Part shown: positions 45,711 through 60,100 of the stretch, piece by piece
Layout: each line of letters opens with the position of its first letter
How positions within the stretch are numbered: the first letter of the stretch is position 1
NCBI GenBank assembly: GCA_003013855.2
Contig: ML058505.1
Coordinates: 4,085,331 to 4,149,330, forward strand
DNA: 64,000 nt
Direction: 5' to 3'
From: Liriodendron chinense
Taxonomy: Eukaryota; Streptophyta; Magnoliopsida; Magnoliales; Magnoliaceae
Notes under the pieces: generated by a model
What the model was told of the DNA's origin: nothing
Seen by the model: the letters and a program-made list of their open reading frames with translations, nothing else
Database searches by the model: none
Translations under genes and position numbers: made by a program

Positions 45711-48310
45711 AGTCGCTCGTCGCTTGCCTTGTGTAGCTGATTGCGTGGTGACGTCCATAGTAGGATGACGTCACCAGTAGCAGCCGGCCCCATCATGATG
45801 TATGTGCTATATCTACATCATCCATCTATTTTACAAGATCATTCTAGTGTATTATCCAAAAAATGATGCGGATCCAAAGTTCAAGTGGACCACGACAAAT
45901 AAAGTCGTGGGGATTATACGTCTACCATTGAAACCTTGAGGGCCATAGAAGTTATGGATCAATTACAAATTTGTTTATTTCCTTCATCTAGGTCCGTGTG
46001 ATCTGATGATCTGACAAATTTTATTGGTATTTTTTTTTTAACATTGTTTCGAATTTAGAATCAATTGTACATGACTCACTGAAACAAGGATTTCTTTTTT
46101 TGGAGAAAGAATTTGCCAAAGTGATTGATCATAGCTTAGTGGCCATTTCTATAATTTCATTCAATCCTAGATGTATAGTTGGGTTATAGTATTGAAAACT
46201 GTGGGCATGATATGATGAATTGTACATTCTTATCAAATATTGGTGATTTTCGAATATATGCATTCTTTTCAATTTATTTTTAAATATATGCATTCTTTTC
46301 ACTTTTCTATCTCAAGCTCCAAATAGTGATTTAATGTATGTACTCGGCTCTATGATGTGCAGGAAAGAGATGGTGAAGAGGGTGTGTTTATTCATCTTTG
46401 AAGTACAGAAAAGAAGGAATTGAAATTAAAAGGAGCTTGTAGATTGTTCACCGATGTCATTTTATTTTTTAGCTTTTCCATATTTAATATTCCTTATTAA
46501 AAAAAAAAAAGAAATTTAAGGTGGTTGTGGGGGAGATTAGAGATATATACCTTGATTTTGTTTATATTTCTTCAAAATTCAAAAATAGGCCCTCACTTGT
46601 TTCAATCTAGATGAACAAGGACATGAATTTTTATTTGTTTCAGGTTTGGATGGTTTATAGTCATTGGACTCCCTCTTCCAATCTCAGTTACATATGGAAA
46701 TGATATTTGCAAAGTCTTTCAACTGATTTTTTTTTATAATTTATAATTTTTATTTTTTTAACACAGTGCTATTCCTGATATGATTGCCACCTTGACTGAC
46801 CAAAATGGGACTTCCTAGGAAAAATCTACTTCATGGATTGTAAACCTACACCAACTATTGAAGATGCATAAATCTAGACCACATTGAGAATGCTTCTCAC
46901 CTAAAACTTTGAAGGGCGGTAGAGACCCTTGGGGCCCACCTGGTCTTTGCAATCTTCTAATTTGGTTAATGTTCACTTATTGCATCCCTCATCTAGCCTT
47001 CTGGGTAGTGTTGCATGTCCCAATTGGAATAACCAGCCACCAGTAACAAAATTGCAACTGATGAGAGATTACCAAAGGAATGATCAGGCCCACATGAAGC
47101 ACCACCAGATGAGCACCGATACCACCTCCACGTGTGTGAGGCACACGACATTGCTAGCTCTAGTTCTTAAGGTGGCGATCTTTAATTCATTGAAAACACA
47201 CCTCTTACTGACAAGATTCTATTCGATGGTGATTTTAGATCCATTAATGGACATTAGTAATTTCGTTGGTGGGAAGAGTGAGGCGAAGGTGAAAGTGGGG
47301 GCCATGACTTCTGACGCGAATTTCTTGCGAAAGCCTTGTGCAGGAAGTTCCTGCGCTGGGAACCTTGGTGGGGCCCACCGTGATGTTTTCTAATAAATCC
47401 ACCTCGTCCATCCGTTTTGGGAGCTCGTTTTAGGACATGAGAACAAAAATGAATCGGATCCAAGACTCAAGTGGGCCTCACTAAAGGAAAAGATGGGTAG
47501 GGAAATTAATACCGTTGAATCCTCCCTAGGTCACAGTGATGTTTATATGACATCCATACTGTTCTTAACATCACTACTGGTGGGATGAATTGAAAACACA
47601 AATATTATCCTGATTCCAAACTCTTGTGGCCCCACAAATATTTCAAATGTGGATGTTCAATCCTCACGTTTGGAATTTGGAAGGTTTGCGTATTGTTTCG
47701 CTGGGCTGAAAACGCCTACTGTGTTGATGCATTCAACAACCCAAAAATCAACAATCTACTGTGTTGATGCATTCAACAACCCAAAAATCAATACCATCTG
47801 CTCATAACAACTACTCGTCATAATATGCATGGAATCTGAATTTCATGGTACTAGATGGATGGCCGTTATATATCATCACATTTCCTGTGGTTGAATGTCA
47901 GTGCTATGCATGCTCTTTATATCACCAAAAGCAGTACAAGTTAGCAGTATCATTTTTTACCACTAATGAGACAATCCACCTAACACCCATAGCTGAAATT
48001 ATGGATTTGTAAAGCAAAACTTGCAGGATATGAATGGACAGTCTAGATAAAATTGCCAACGGTCCGGATTCAACAAGCACGTTTGACTAGCTTGAGTAGT
48101 TGACTGGCCTGAGTTTTGTGTATGCTACTTTTCAATGTGTGGCCCGGCCCACAATATCTATAACTAAGATGTTAGACACGCTTGCCTCGTGGCATATGTG
48201 TGGCGCTTGAAAATGCGCGTGGGGGCTAAAAGGAGGCCGTTGCACAAGGTTGATTGAAGAGTACGGAAGCGGATTACCTACTAAGTAATACTGCAAGCTA
48301 TAAGTACGCA
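45711..48310. other. Non-coding interior with decayed repeat halves
   Basis: 45790-45990 resembles the left half of an inverted-repeat element (CATGATGTATGTGCTATATC). 46000-46900 is AT-rich without features. 47318-47690 is a partial element beginning ACGCGAATTTCTTGCGAAAG, with a GCAGGAAGTTCCTGC palindrome and GGGGCCCACCGTGATG. No gene is supported. Confidence 0.5.
47717..47790. repeat. 40 bp direct duplication
   Basis: CTACTGTGTTGATGCATTCA followed by ACAACCCAAAAATCAA occurs twice, at 47717 and 47757, almost without change. A local slippage duplication. Confidence 0.85.
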
Positions 48311-48750
48311 ACTCTGTGGAGCCCACCATTATGTATGTGTCTTATCCACACCATCCATCCGTTTTATCATCTCATTTTTTGGCATGACTAGAAAAATTAA
48401 GCATATCTAGAACTCAAGTGGACTACAACTTTCTAAACAACGAGGATAATGATCTCCATCGTTGAAACCTTTCCAAGGCCCACAGTGATGGTTATTTGTC
48501 ATCCAAACTTATCATAAGGTCATAAAGACATGGGTAAATGATGGAAAAAAAAAAAACAAATATCAGCTTGGTCTAAAACTCCTGTGGCCACCAACAAGTT
48601 TTCAACCATAGGTGTTCAATTAACACTGTTTCCTGTGGTAGGGTCCACTTGAGCTTTGGATATGCTTCAACTTTCGGCTTATTACCTAAATTAAATTGTA
48701 AAAGCGTATGAACGGAGTGGATAAGACATATACATCCACGGTGTGCCCCC
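48311..48750. mobile_element. Inverted-repeat (MITE-like) element
   Basis: The left arm GGAGCCCACCATTATGTATG, then TCTTATCCACACCATCCATC, is mirrored by GAACGGAGTGGATAAGACAT and ATACATCCACGGTGTGCCCC. The interior has CCATCGTTGAAACC and TTTTCAACCATAGG. About 440 bp. Confidence 0.72.
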
Positions 48751-48776
48751 ATAAAGTTTCCTCATACTGAGTGACA

Positions 48777-50189
<1,413 letters not shown>

Positions 50190-50692
50190 TAGCCTGTCAC
50201 GCCCCAAATTCGGTTCTCGACGTCCATTCGCTGTAACCCGAATTCAGAGGTGGCAGCCTCCGTAGTACCCCGATCTCGGATCCTAACCCTACACGTCAGG
50301 TTCCGATCCTGGGATACCACAAGGAGGATTTTAGGGTCTGAAATTTTTTTTTGAAAACATGAGCATCACAATATGAGTACCATCAAAGACAAACACAATA
50401 ATTCCACTAAATCATTCGTTTATATACAGTACTGAAAAGTAAATACACAATGCGTAAATATAAAAACTGTGCACAATCCGGCACCTCCTGCTACTGCACT
50501 CCTAACTCCAACTCAACGTTGCTGATATACTTTGGTAGAACCTGCAGCGTAACAAACGCGCATAAGCTTCGAACGAAGCTTCGTGAGTGCGTGTGTGCGT
50601 GCACAATGCGTATGACAAACATGATAAATATCAGAGTAAGCAGTAAAGCATGATGAGAAGACTAAACCAAAACTTAGCCCAATTAGGCTACA

Positions 50693-50805
50693 CGATCATG
50701 AGATATGAATAACTAGCCTACCACGGCTATGCAAGCATGCAATACAGATAACTAGCCTACCATGGCTATGCAAGCGTGCAATACAGGTAACCAGCCTACC
50801 AAGGC
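50693..50805. repeat. Short tandem repeat (about 46 bp) in the giant LTR
   Basis: TAGCCTACCACGGCTATGCA followed by AGCATGCAATACAG is repeated about two and a half times with small changes. The same array is at 57689-57801 in the other LTR. Confidence 0.8.
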
Positions 50806-52682
50806 TATATACTCTTACTATGCAATGGCCTATAGGGCCTAATGTCACATACAATGATCCAATGCATGTATGCAAATCACCACATCTCAGTACAGTGGTC
50901 CAGATACGAACAGTCATAACGCAATCACATAAGCAATGCAGGACTCGGAACTGGTAGCTCGCCCAGTGTGGTAGCTTGCCCAGGCTTACAGCCTCGCCCA
51001 CGTCACACCCGCCCACATCAGGTCCGTCCCACACCATACAGAACATCAGTCACATCACTGATACCAATACCATCTCTGAAACGGAACATCACCGGGGTCT
51101 CACAGACCTCACTACTCACCAGTAGAATGCCAAAGCCTATCTGGTGCAATAGCGGACCTACTTACAGCTGGTCAAACTCAACCCCCTTTGCCAACACTCT
51201 TCCGGCAGGTTAGGTCAGACCTCCTTCCAAACTGACCACGTGCAGTGGATAACACCGCCGTTTGGTATTCGGCATACTGGTGTATGATTAAACCACCCGG
51301 TCCTTGAATGGAGCACCCACCTTGGTACCAACGGGATCAGGGACTTTCACCCAGGGACATCTTTGGCATCCAGTTTAAAGATCACATATTTCCGGTGTTC
51401 TGCAAACCACGATGGAGCTGTGGTTGCAACGTAGTAACCATGCTATATGCGGCACAAGCAGACGGTGCGAAATGCAACCATGCATACAAACGTGGGACGA
51501 CATGCCCGTGCAAGTCTCCAAAGAGCACCATAAAACTATAAGGTCTCAAACACAATGTCACCGTCAGCTGGTAATGAATTGCACGACAATCACGACCGAT
51601 ATGGCCGGTTGATACAAGACAATCAGATGAGCCAAGCATTCATGATGCATGAGTCAAGTATACAGTATGAGTGCCAACAAGTAGTTCATCTACCACGATG
51701 GCTATAAATCAAACTAGTCCAACCTATTTGAGATATGATTAAGATGAGGGGACACATATGAATGATCGAGTCATAGTGCGGGATGTCGCTAGCCAGGGAA
51801 TCTCGCACCAAGGGCTACAAGGTATGCTAAGCTATTCCTACCATACAGTGTAAGTCAGGATGATAGATTCCTGTCCTCGAATAGTCCCATACCTATTGGA
51901 GAGGTTTGCGATAGAGAGCACGTGAATTACATTTGCGCGACTACATCTCGAATGCTTTATGAATGCGTTTATGCCCTAGTGGTCCCCAACTAACAATGGT
52001 GATTCGGGATGCATACTCATTACACATGCATGGTGGTCGTCGAAGCATATAGTATAAAGATCACATATGAGTATTCCAAATAACACTACGTGTGGCAACA
52101 GACATATCAAAAATAGCATAAAAAGATAATTCACTTATAATATAAGCAAACATAAAGAGATAAGACTCTAAATGGATGGTATACAACAACACAGACGTTC
52201 CAACAACTGAACGGTGTGGATTAACCCTCAATATTCAGATAACCCAAATGGAAAGGAAATGATTGAAAACACTACCGACACATCAAAGGTAGAACCTACT
52301 TGAGCGGCAAGAGTGGAATACTCAAAATCATGCCGAGACCCATAATCCTGTAGTACAGTTGAGATAAACACGATGAATGGTCCGTAGAAGGAATGTCATA
52401 GAACGGGTTGCAAGATAGACAGGTCATGGCAGAGAATCATAAATGGTAGTGAAATCTGAGACAGATGATCAATACGATGAGGTCCAAAAGAGACGACAGG
52501 TCTAACCTCATACTACAAGATAGGCTCCATATAATGGATGGCCTAGATGACATACGAACGTCGAGGATGAGCCCCACACTCGCCCTATAGGTAAACGGAC
52601 GGTGTGGATGAGATATACACAATATAGTAGTCTTTAATAGTTGGGTACAAGGGTAGAAGGGGTGAGTCATATGAGTATACAA

Positions 52683-52795
52683 GCTGAGTTACCAAGATCA
52701 ATCAACATGCTGAGTCAACAAGGTGAGTCAACAAGGCGGGCCAACAAGGCGGATCAACATGGTGAGTTAACAAGGTGAATTGACAAGACGGTTCC
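52683..52795. repeat. Short tandem repeat TGAGTCAACAAGG in the giant LTR
   Basis: About seven imperfect copies of a 15-16 bp unit (TGAGTCAACAAGG and variants such as GGCGGGCCAACAA). The copy in the other LTR is at 59679-59791. Confidence 0.8.
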
Positions 52796-54335
52796 ACAGG
52801 GTGAGTTTAAGAAGGTAGCCCTGTGACTTGGATCAAGCAAACTCTAAGGATGACCTTTCAATAAGGGTTTACACAACTAATCATCAAGGTGGGTCCACGG
52901 GATGGACAACGGGGTCATTCGAACACGCACACTAAGGTGGTCCCAAGGGCCATCCTGTACATAACATGCTAGGGTTCATTCATTTGGATGGTTTGGATTA
53001 AGCACAAAATTAAGGCGGTCCTTATGGATGGCCGACATACATATCGCACCATGGAGGCCAATAGCTGACGTGGATAGAACACATGCATAACAAGGTGGAC
53101 CCGTGGTTGGGTATAACCGCACAAAGGAGTGGGGAAGCCACATACATCAAAGGGGCTACAACAGTTTGGGATCAACTCAATATTTGTGCTTTCCTACTAA
53201 TCAAGTAAGATGGCAATCAAACACCATGGTGAGGCCCGCACACCACATGTGTGGAACCCTACCCATGGCTGGGTGACTTATGAACAAGAAGGATGGCAAA
53301 TTAAACATAACAGATGGGTCCTGTAAAGTTTCCAATGGTAAGCATTCAATCACCCTTATTTTCAACATGTGGCCCACCTAAAACTGGGCCCACACCTTTA
53401 CCAAGAAGAACGACAAAGTATCCCCAACATTCATCAAGGTGGGACCCAAAATTGGGCCCCATCACCTTTGGTTAGATGGAAAAATAAACATTACAATGGC
53501 CCCAAGGAAGGTTTCAAAGGTGGGCATCAATGACCACTGTTTCCCTACAATGTGGTCCACTTGAGGTTTGTATTTACCTCATATGAGGGCCCATGGCCTT
53601 AAAATAATATGGAAAAACAGATGGGCGGCATACATAAAACAGATACATCGTGGTGGGACCCATAGAGCGTAGCACCCAAATGGGCCCCAACAGTTTTGAA
53701 TCAAACTAATATTTTTGTTTCCCCCTTCACCCATATCCATGTGATCTTATGAACAGGTTAAATGACAAATAAACATCACTGTAGAGCCTGGGAAGGTTTC
53801 AACGGTGGAGATCATAATTCCCACTGTTTCCGTGGCATGATCCACTAGAGGTTTGGATATGCTTAAATTTGGCTCAGCCACTAAAATGAGCTGGAAAAAC
53901 ATATGGACAGAATAGATAAAGCAAACACATTCTAGGTGGGTCTCACGAGTGTGCCACTGGCTTGGCAGACCCCATATTTATTTAGTTATTTATTCATTAT
54001 GTGCATATATATATTTATATATTTTATTTCTACCAAGTGGGGCCCACAGAAGCTTGGATCAAGCTGATATTGCTGCTTTCCCTTCTTCACACGCATGTGT
54101 GAACTTATGAACAGGTTGGATCTCAATTAAACATCATGGTGGGCATTGGAAGGTTTCAATGGTAGGGTCATTGTCCCTGCTGTTTCCTTTGGTGAGACCC
54201 CCTTGAGACTTGGATCTGACCCATTCTTGGGATCATGCCCTAAAATGATCTTCCCAGATGGATGGACGGTGCGGATATGACACATACAACACGGTGGGAC
54301 CCACAGGGTGGCCCAACTGCTGGCACCCCCACGAG

Positions 54336-55192
54336 CCCAGCGTCCACGGACGCTGGGTACTTCCAGCGCGTCAGGCCTTCCTCCTTTCTTTCTTTCTTTC
54401 TTCTCCCCTTTTTTTTTTTGTTTTATTGCACTCATATCCGGTGGGGTCCACATGGGACTGATCCACTCCGTTCATCAGGTGGGACATCTCATGGTGGGTC
54501 CAATGAGCCCAATATTGGGTATATTACAGGGTCTACAAACATCAGTGTGGGCCGAGGCAGTTTCGACAGTGGACATCATTCACCCCACTGTTTCATGTGG
54601 TGCGGCCCACTTAAGAATTCAGATCGGCTTCAGATTTGGGCCTTGGCCCTAAAATGATATGGGAAAACAGATAGACGGTGTGGATGGAACACAAACATCA
54701 AGGTGGGTCCCACGAGTGGGGACCCCTTTTCCAGCCGTCCTGGCGCTGGACGGTTCCAGCGTCCCAGACGCTGTGAACGTCCAGCGCTGGACGTTCTAAA
54801 TTTTTTTTTTCTTTTTTTTTTTTTTGTTGTTGTTGTTTATTTCAGGTGGGGCCCACTTATGGACAATCCACCCCCTCCATCATGTTCCCCATCTCATTGG
54901 GGTTCTAACAAGCTCAATATTGGGCAGGTAATATGGTCCACAAACGTCACGGTGGGCCAAAGAAGTTTCGACAGTAGGCATCCTTGCCTTCACTGTTTTC
55001 TATGGTGTGGTCCACCTGCGATCTGGATCTACTTCATTTTTGACGTCCAGCCCTAAAATGGGCTGGAGAAACAAATGGACAGCGTGGATCTAATACATAC
55101 ATCAAGGTGGGTCCCACGAGTGGGGACCCACGGTCAACTCCCAAAGGGCTTTCAGCCCGGGCGCTGCTGGGCAGCAGCGTCCTCTGGACGCT
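54336..55192. repeat. Amplified hairpin / pyrimidine-tract modules in the giant LTR
   Basis: Three modules spaced about 390-440 bp. Hairpin 1 at 54336-54357: CCCAGCGTCC, loop AC, GGACGCTGGG. Hairpin 2 at 54775-54796 is a perfect 22 bp palindrome with halves GAACGTCCAGC and GCTGGACGTTC. Hairpin 3 at 55162-55179 is CGCTGCTGGGCAGCAGCG, overlapped by AGCGTCCTCTGGACGCT. Each is followed by a long T-rich tract, then GGTGGGG(C)CCAC-type words. Copies in the other LTR begin at 61332, 61773 and 62161. Confidence 0.85.
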
Positions 55193-55662
55193 GACTGTCC
55201 AGTAGCCCCTTCTCCTTCACCTTTTTTTTTTCTTTTTTTTTCCTTTAATAAATTCAAGTGGGGCCACATGTGCAGATCCGCTCCATCCATCAGCTGGACC
55301 ATCGCATGGTGGGTCCACAGGGTGGACAGCGTGGGTGAACTACATACATCATGGTGGACCGTTGGCCACACTAATTATGACACAAAATGGGTCCCAAAGT
55401 GGGATCCACACCATCAAAGGGTGGGACCCATTCATGGACGATCCAGCCCATCCATCTCATTGCCCATCACAAGGTGGGACCAAAGAAAGGAAACGAAAAG
55501 TAAACGAGAAGAAGGGGGGAAAGGTATGCACTCACAATGATGGTTGGACGGTTGGATTGCCGATCGGACGGTCCGGATGATGATCGGGGTCCTCCAAGCT
55601 TGATCTCCTCCTTCAATCTCTCTAACTCTCTCTTTCTCTCTCTTGATCTCCCTCTAAATCTC

Positions 55663-55665
55663 TCT

Positions 55666-55733
<68 letters not shown>

Positions 55734-55735
55734 AA
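55663..55735. repeat. (CT)n microsatellite in the giant LTR
   Basis: A long CT run with one CCC interruption, followed by a poly(C) run near 55756. The partner run near 62663-62731 differs slightly in length, as expected for slippage. Confidence 0.85.
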
Positions 55736-56268
55736 CTCTTGCAATAGAGAAGCCACCCCCCCCCCCCACGTATGGCTCTTGTATGGGAAGAGGGGGGTGC
55801 ATGATGTCATGATGATGATGGGAGAGGACATGGGGGAATGGGTTGTGATGATGGCTAGATAATGATGATGATGATGGGAGAGGGCATGGGAGGTGTTGAC
55901 TTTGGTGAGAGAGGTATGGGTTGGAGTTGGTGTGTGTAGGCTAGGGTAATGATGGGGGTATGGGTAAGGGTGATGTGATAGATTTGACATGTTGTTGGGA
56001 ATTGTGCAAGTGGGGCCCACGCCACACGCGCGTTGCGTGGCCCACCTCGAATTGCACGAACGTATGCATCTTACACACCGGGTATCGCAATGGGGCGTGC
56101 CGCGCGGCGTTGGAATCGTGGCGCCCGCGCGGTCGCAAGGGTACAAGTCTTGGGTCGTTGCGGTACTAAATCAGGGTCACGATCAAGGCTCTCTAATCTG
56201 GTCCGTCCGGGACGTACCGGTACCGGAAACTAAACGTACGGAGGGCAATTCAGGGTACGGGTCTTACA

Positions 56269-56282
56269 ACTCTCCCCTCCTT
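56269..56282 (-). other. Polypurine tract (giant-LTR element)
   Basis: AAGGAGGGGAGAGT on the minus strand stands directly before the TGTAAGACCC start of the 3' LTR. Confidence 0.85.
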
Positions 56283-56493
56283 ATAAAAATTTCGTCCTCG
56301 AAATTCACAACCAAACGAAGTCAAAGCAAACCACACAGATATATAGATAAAAACAAAAAAACATACAAAAAAATCAATGAAAGTTTGCAACATCGCTAAG
56401 TCCACATAGCATGCGTACAGCTCTTGATGGTGTCAATCTCCTCTGGTGTCTACCGCAAAATGTCGGGGTCGAGGGAACAACGCTCTAGTACTG

Positions 56494-56988
56494 CTACTGA
56501 CGGGATGGGCAGTCCCTAACTCGGTGTCCAATCTCGCCACACTTGAAACAAGTGCCCTTGAATGGCCTTTGGAGGTCGGGTGCTCTTGGTGTCGTAGGCG
56601 GCTTCTGCGGATGAACCTTTCTTTGACGCCTAGTTCTTCGAGGACCTACGATCGGAGGGATTGGTGCAATCGGTGCTCTGCGCCAGGGTTGTTGTTTAGG
56701 TGCTCTTGGTCGCTGAGGGCATTCCTTCCTTCGATGGCCAGCTTCACCGCACTCGAAACAGTGACCTGAGATCCGCGATGGGGTCTTCTTTGAAAACTGT
56801 GTCGTCTGGGAACTGCTAGGGGAGAACTTCCTCTTCCTGCTGTCACTCGGGGGTGCTTGTTGTCGCTCGAACAAAGCGGTCATCAACCGGAGCATCCCTT
56901 GGAATTGCTCTGCGCTTACTAGGGTGACAGGTGCTAACTCTGGCTGGGACGTACCAGCCTCAACTTCAGCTACTGGTGTCGCGTCCAT
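56494..56988 (-). CDS. Gag-like double zinc-knuckle protein of the giant-LTR element
   Basis: 164 residues from MDATPVAEVEAG, about 185 bp inside the primer site. Residues 30-45 form a short helix-like segment (GMLRLMTALFERQQ). A basic RKRKF stretch leads to the first CX2CX4HX4C knuckle, CFECGEAGHRRKEC (77-90). A Pro/Arg-rich linker and a second knuckle, CFKCGEIGHRVRDC (147-160), lie near the C-terminus. The knuckles would bind the element RNA. The capsid domain normally found before them is missing, and nothing of protease or RT follows. Whether it is translated is unknown; the open frame in a recent element and the intact metal ligands make it plausible. Confidence 0.75.
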   Translation of the reverse strand: MDATPVAEVEAGTSQPELAPVTLVSAEQFQGMLRLMTALFERQQAPPSDSRKRKFSPSSSQTTQFSKKTPSRISGHCFECGEAGHRRKECPQRPRAPKQQPWRRAPIAPIPPIVGPRRTRRQRKVHPQKPPTTPRAPDLQRPFKGTCFKCGEIGHRVRDCPSRQ

Positions 56989-57173
56989 CTTTTAAAAAAG
57001 AAGGGACAAGAAACCCTTAGCCTCAGAAAACTGCAAACATATTACGATTAAAGAACTATACCATTGGGAATTCTAGTGATTCTAAGTTCGCAAACATCAA
57101 CAAGTGAGGGGTGATCTAATCCTAAAATACTAAGTAGAAACATTGTGTTGTTCACAGGTAGCTCCCAAGTCAT

Positions 57174-57185
57174 GCTCTGATACCA
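57174..57185 (-). other. Primer binding site, tRNA-Met type (giant-LTR element)
   Basis: TGGTATCAGAGC lies five bases from the 5' LTR end on the minus strand. It matches the 3' end of initiator tRNA-Met and fixes the element orientation. Confidence 0.9.
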
Positions 57186-57190
57186 ACTCC

Positions 57191-60100
57191 TGTCACGCCC
57201 CAAATTCGGTTCTCGACGTCCATTCGCTGTAACCCGAATTCAGAGGTGGCAGCCTCCGTAGTACCCCGATCTCGGATCCTAACCCTACACGTCAGGTTCC
57301 GATCCTGGGATACCACAAGGAGGATTTTAGGGTCTGAAATTTTTTTTTGAAAACATGAGCATCACAATATGAGTACCATCAAAGACAAACACAATAATTC
57401 CACTAAATCATTCGTTTATATACAGTACTGAAAAGTAAATACACAATGCGTAAATATAAAAACTGTGCACAATCCGGCACCTCCTGCTACTGCACTCCTA
57501 ACTCCAACTCAACGTTGCTGATATACTTTGGTAGAACCTGCAGCGTAACAAACGCGCATAAGCTTCGAACGAAGCTTCGTGAGTGCGTGTGTGCGTGCAC
57601 AATGCGTATGACAAACATGATAAATATCAGAGTAAGCAGTAAAGCATGATGAGAAGACTAAACCAAAACTTAGCCCAATTAGGCTACACGATCATGAGAT
57701 ATGAATAACTAGCCTACCACGGCTATGCAAGCATGCAATACAGATAACTAGCCTACCATGGCTATGCAAGCGTGCAATACAGGTAACCAGCCTACCAAGG
57801 CTATATACTCTTACTATGCAATGGCCTATAGGGCCTAATGTCACATACAATGATCCAATGCATGTATGCAAATCACCACATCTCAGTACAGTGGTCCAGA
57901 TACGAACAGTCATAACGCAATCACATAAGCAATGCAGGACTCGGAACTGGTAGCTCGCCCAGTGTGGTAGCTTGCCCAGGCTTACAGCCTCGCCCACGTC
58001 ACACCCGCCCACATCAGGTCCGTCCCACACCATACAGAACATCAGTCACATCACTGATACCAATACCATCTCTGAAACGGAACATCACCGGGGTCTCACA
58101 GACCTCACTACTCACCAGTAGAATGCCAAAGCCTATCTGGTGCAATAGCGGACCTACTTACAGCTGGTCAAACTCAACCCCCTTTGCCAACACTCTTCCG
58201 GCAGGTTAGGTCAGACCTCCTTCCAAACTGACCACGTGCAGTGGATAACACCGCCGTTTGGTATTCGGCATACTGGTGTATGATTAAACCACCCGGTCCT
58301 TGAATGGAGCACCCACCTTGGTACCAACGGGATCAGGGACTTTCACCCAGGGACATCTTTGGCATCCAGTTTAAAGATCACATATTTCCGGTGTTCTGCA
58401 AACCACGATGGAGCTGTGGTTGCAACGTAGTAACCATGCTATATGCGGCACAAGCAGACGGTGCGAAATGCAACCATGCATACAAACGTGGGACGACATG
58501 CCCGTGCAAGTCTCCAAAGAGCACCATAAAACTATAAGGTCTCAAACACAATGTCACCGTCAGCTGGTAATGAATTGCACGACAATCACGACCGATATGG
58601 CCGGTTGATACAAGACAATCAGATGAGCCAAGCATTCATGATGCATGAGTCAAGTATACAGTATGAGTGCCAACAAGTAGTTCATCTACCACGATGGCTA
58701 TAAATCAAACTAGTCCAACCTATTTGAGATATGATTAAGATGAGGGGACACATATGAATGATCGAGTCATAGTGCGGGATGTCGCTAGCCAGGGAATCTC
58801 GCACCAAGGGCTACAAGGTATGCTAAGCTATTCCTACCATACAGTGTAAGTCAGGATGATAGATTCCTGTCCTCGAATAGTCCCATACCTATTGGAGAGG
58901 TTTGCGATAGAGAGCACGTGAATTACATTTGCGCGACTACATCTCGAATGCTTTATGAATGCGTTTATGCCCTAGTGGTCCCCAACTAACAATGGTGATT
59001 CGGGATGCATACTCATTACACATGCATGGTGGTCGTCGAAGCATATAGTATAAAGATCACATATGAGTATTCCAAATAACACTACGTGTGGCAACAGACA
59101 TATCAAAAATAGCATAAAAAGATAATTCACTTATAATATAAGCAAACATAAAGAGATAAGACTCTAAATGGATGGTATACAACAACACAGACGTTCCAAC
59201 AACTGAACGGTGTGGATTAACCCTCAATATTCAGATAACCCAAATGGAAAGGAAATGATTGAAAACACTACCGACACATCAAAGGTAGAACCTACTTGAG
59301 CGGCAAGAGTGGAATACTCAAAATCATGCCGAGACCCATAATCCTGTAGTACAGTTGAGATAAACACGATGAATGGTCCGTAGAAGGAATGTCATAGAAC
59401 GGGTTGCAAGATAGACAGGTCATGGCAGAGAATCATAAATGGTAGTGAAATCTGAGACAGATGATCAATACGATGAGGTCCAAAAGAGACGACAGGTCTA
59501 ACCTCATACTACAAGATAGGCTCCATATAATGGATGGCCTAGATGACATACGAACGTCGAGGATGAGCCCCACACTCGCCCTATAGGTAAACGGACGGTG
59601 TGGATGAGATATACACAATATAGTAGTCTTTAATAGTTGGGTACAAGGGTAGAAGGGGTGAGTCATATGAGTATACAAGCTGAGTTACCAAGATCAATCA
59701 ACATGCTGAGTCAACAAGGTGAGTCAACAAGGCGGGCCAACAAGGCGGATCAACATGGTGAGTTAACAAGGTGAATTGACAAGACGGTTCCACAGGGTGA
59801 GTTTAAGAAGGTAGCCCTGTGACTTGGATCAAGCAAACTCTAAGGATGACCTTTCAATAAGGGTTTACACAACTAATCATCAAGGTGGGTCCACGGGATG
59901 GACAACGGGGTCATTCGAACACGCACACTAAGGTGGTCCCAAGGGCCATCCTGTACATAACATGCTAGGGTTCATTCATTTGGATGGTTTGGATTAAGCA
60001 CAAAATTAAGGCGGTCCTTATGGATGGCCGACATACATATCGCACCATGGAGGCCAATAGCTGACGTGGATAGAACACATGCATAACAAGGTGGACCTGT

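Larger units (their letters stand above)
50195..56268 (-). repeat. 3' giant LTR, about 6,074 bp
   Basis: Nearly identical to 57191-63267, with an offset of 6,996 rising to 7,000 through small length changes in T, A, C and CT runs. The purine tract lies at its inner border. Short open frames inside it are conserved only because the whole LTR is, and match no protein family. Confidence 0.93.

Noticed and set aside
46929..47393. 154-codon plus-strand open frame as a gene
   Set aside because: It runs into the GC-rich end of a dispersed inverted-repeat element, has no domain, and its composition is repeat-like.
50450..53175. Short open frames found identically in both 6 kb repeats, seemingly conserved proteins
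   Set aside because: They are identical only because the two LTRs are nearly identical DNA. No known domain, and one base change already alters an amino acid without pattern.
54127..54661. Frames on both strands at 54.1-54.7 kb
   Set aside because: They translate the repeated LTR module words and T/A-rich tracts. The partner LTR breaks them with one-base length changes.
55467..55802. Arg/Glu-repeat or Leu/Ser-repeat proteins
   Set aside because: These are translations of the (CT)n/(GA)n microsatellite, not genes. The same holds for the frames at 62467-62803 and for 44783-45116 over the AT/AG run.
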